Shown one piece after another: positions 7,901 to 8,020 of a stretch of 8,020 bases of DNA. Every line of letters starts with the position of its first letter. Position 1 is the first letter of the stretch. Below the pieces are notes generated by a model. The model did not search any database. It was not told the origin of the DNA and was given only the letters and a program-made list of their open reading frames with translations. The stretch is from Bacillota bacterium (lineage in GTDB: Bacteria; Bacillota; Bacilli; Alicyclobacillales; SLC66): assembly GCA_021799325.1 (NCBI GenBank), contig JAJZAS010000065.1:1-8020 (forward strand). The letters run 5' to 3'. The position numbers were made by a program, and so were the translations under genes.

Positions 7901-8020
7901 CGATGGCAGCACAGATGAGTGAAGGGGATGCCTCAAGCGAAACCAACATTTATGCGAAAGTCAGCGTGACAGAGTGGCGCAAACGAGTGAGTGCAGCAAG
8001 TGCGGCGAATCGTGAAGCAA
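4903..8020 (+). CDS. addA: ATP-dependent helicase/nuclease subunit A (AddA), 3' end outside the window
   Basis: The frame is open from 4903 to the right edge: 1039 codons, against about 1,230 in Bacillus subtilis AddA. It is the SF1A (UvrD-like) 3'-5' helicase motor of AddAB. Motifs in order: Q motif (Q8 in WSILQQQAI), Walker A AGAGSGKT (23-30), motif Ia VVTFTEAAAAEMK (53-65), TLHSFC (98-103), motif II DEYQDTS (387-393), motif III GDVKQSVYRFR (415-425), motif IV NYRSR (451-455), motif V MTIHKSKGLEF (802-812) and motif VI LYVAMTRARER (877-887). The visible part ends shortly after KVSVTEWRKR (1019-1028), the linker that normally precedes the C-terminal RecB-type nuclease, so that domain lies beyond the window and cannot be judged. 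A strongly acidic stretch interrupts the middle (about 518-546). The start at 4903 has GAGGGGG seven bases upstream. An in-frame ATG at 4897 is possible but crowds that site. The ATG overlaps the addB stop. Confidence 0.97.
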   Translation, partial: MTTWSILQQQAISKRSPQLLVSAGAGSGKTSVLVERVLTRILDDGMDLDQLLVVTFTEAAAAEMKARIEEALYTKTKLGMNKRAASQLQRIDHAQISTLHSFCLSVLRLGAVDLPVAPGFRIADGNEAAMVLEELLTEWFDEWLMAQEEHVDFALRHGEKRGDQGLHKWLKQLFHYVRSQPDPVEFLDEMVTLYLDNANRPLQDMIYADLYANRVYLQVNRALRLMQEAERMSHLPGGPDNYVPKLQSEIEWIRQLLHLTEKRSFSDMSSWQEPFSNLPPNRVADKTIKERVQKNRKDARKLIADLHLGERTPDVLEQQVKNGIADVQMLASMLADFSAAYQAHKRMLGIVDFQDLEHMAYDLLRKTDARSGVIQELSGKFQEIMVDEYQDTSPLQDAILQQLATLGEPIVFLVGDVKQSVYRFRMAEPGLFLQKAKAYLGSGNVIDMNENYRSRKEVVDAVNLLFGQLFTPVLGGLVYDDSAKMVPLASYPQESGILTLAAKVELHLVESGMLQIGDEEESDDGEGAPTDEEPGAEHDDLTRDNEWIQELEKMEREGFVIASRIMEMMNAGHAVYDASSKKYRPLEYRDFAILLRADRSRIDTLLGVLRKQGIPAAGNADSGFFAGYEIRLAHALLHVVDNPQQDIPFISVLRSFIGGFSSKELALTRSYSNGNFYEALCELNANEPASDITDRSLWEKAHLFLARLEDWRTVARTLPLPEAVSSLLRDSGLLAYFKVAPGGAVRIANLSYLERMASVYDSVGSHYFSKFVSYLDDHLENSELDLGGASVFSEHDNVVRLMTIHKSKGLEFPVVFVAGLGNQFNTRHDSTFYLHRKYGFGMKETRLDQRERIPTLTSMALQELDEKESLAEEARVLYVAMTRARERLVLLASAKGTNALLQQAMDDFSMTYSSGKPLTDDQLLQAKRFLDWLLPAVFSSDEGLKYFSVKCWDKVEDFERPDEVDSDLSETTQRLLQFDPSLLAPTTPEEESQMNAIMSTMAAQMSEGDASSETNIYAKVSVTEWRKRVSAASAANREA
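6454..6540 (+). other. Acidic low-complexity insertion within AddA
   Basis: These codons (residues about 518-546) encode a segment dominated by Asp and Glu, including DEEESDD and TDEEPGAEHDD, with Gly and Pro and few hydrophobic residues. It lies between motif IV (451-455) and the conserved YRDFAILLR strand, where SF1A helicases carry variable insertions. It is probably a disordered surface loop. The reading frame continues cleanly on both sides, so it is part of the protein and not a frameshift. Whether its length is unusual for close relatives cannot be judged from one sequence. Confidence 0.6.

Noticed and set aside
1..8020. Search for mobile elements, phage genes, CRISPR arrays, tRNAs or a defence island
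   Set aside because: No transposase, integrase, regularly spaced repeats, tRNA-like cloverleaf or defence-type gene was visible. AddAB is a housekeeping repair enzyme and its presence does not make this a defence locus.

Overview
The window looks like ordinary chromosomal DNA from a low-to-mid GC Gram-positive bacterium of the Bacillota, most likely the Bacillales. This rests on the gene content: an addB-addA pair rather than recBCD, an AddB with the four-cysteine iron-sulfur signature, a YlmA/COG1119-type ABC ATPase, and strong purine-rich Shine-Dalgarno sites. The genus cannot be fixed from the sequence alone.

Layout from left to right. Positions 1-664 hold the 5' part of a minus-strand gene that runs off the left edge. 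It encodes a polytopic membrane protein I do not recognise. A 105-bp intergenic region (665-769) separates it from a rightward run of three genes: a stand-alone ABC ATPase of the YlmA/ModF type (770-1543), addB (1556-4906, complete) and addA (4903-8020, cut by the right edge just before its nuclease domain). The three rightward genes are 12 bp apart and then overlap by 4 bp, so they probably form one transcription unit. No stretch above 300 bases lacks a gene. I see no tRNA, rRNA, CRISPR array, insertion sequence or convincing terminator.

AddA and AddB form the helicase-nuclease that resects double-strand DNA ends and loads the recombination pathway after recognising Chi. AddA supplies the SF1A helicase motor and one nuclease. 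AddB supplies a second nuclease, the 4Fe-4S domain and, by homology, the Chi-reading helicase-like fold. All expected motifs are intact in the visible sequence. The ABC ATPase has no membrane partner in view, and its tight linkage to addB is the least expected part of the arrangement.

I do not see a new system here. The items most worth a second look are the uncharacterised divergent membrane protein, the ABC ATPase-addB coupling, an acidic insertion in AddA, and a plus-strand excess of the pentamer AGCGG, which is the Chi sequence of Bacillus subtilis.
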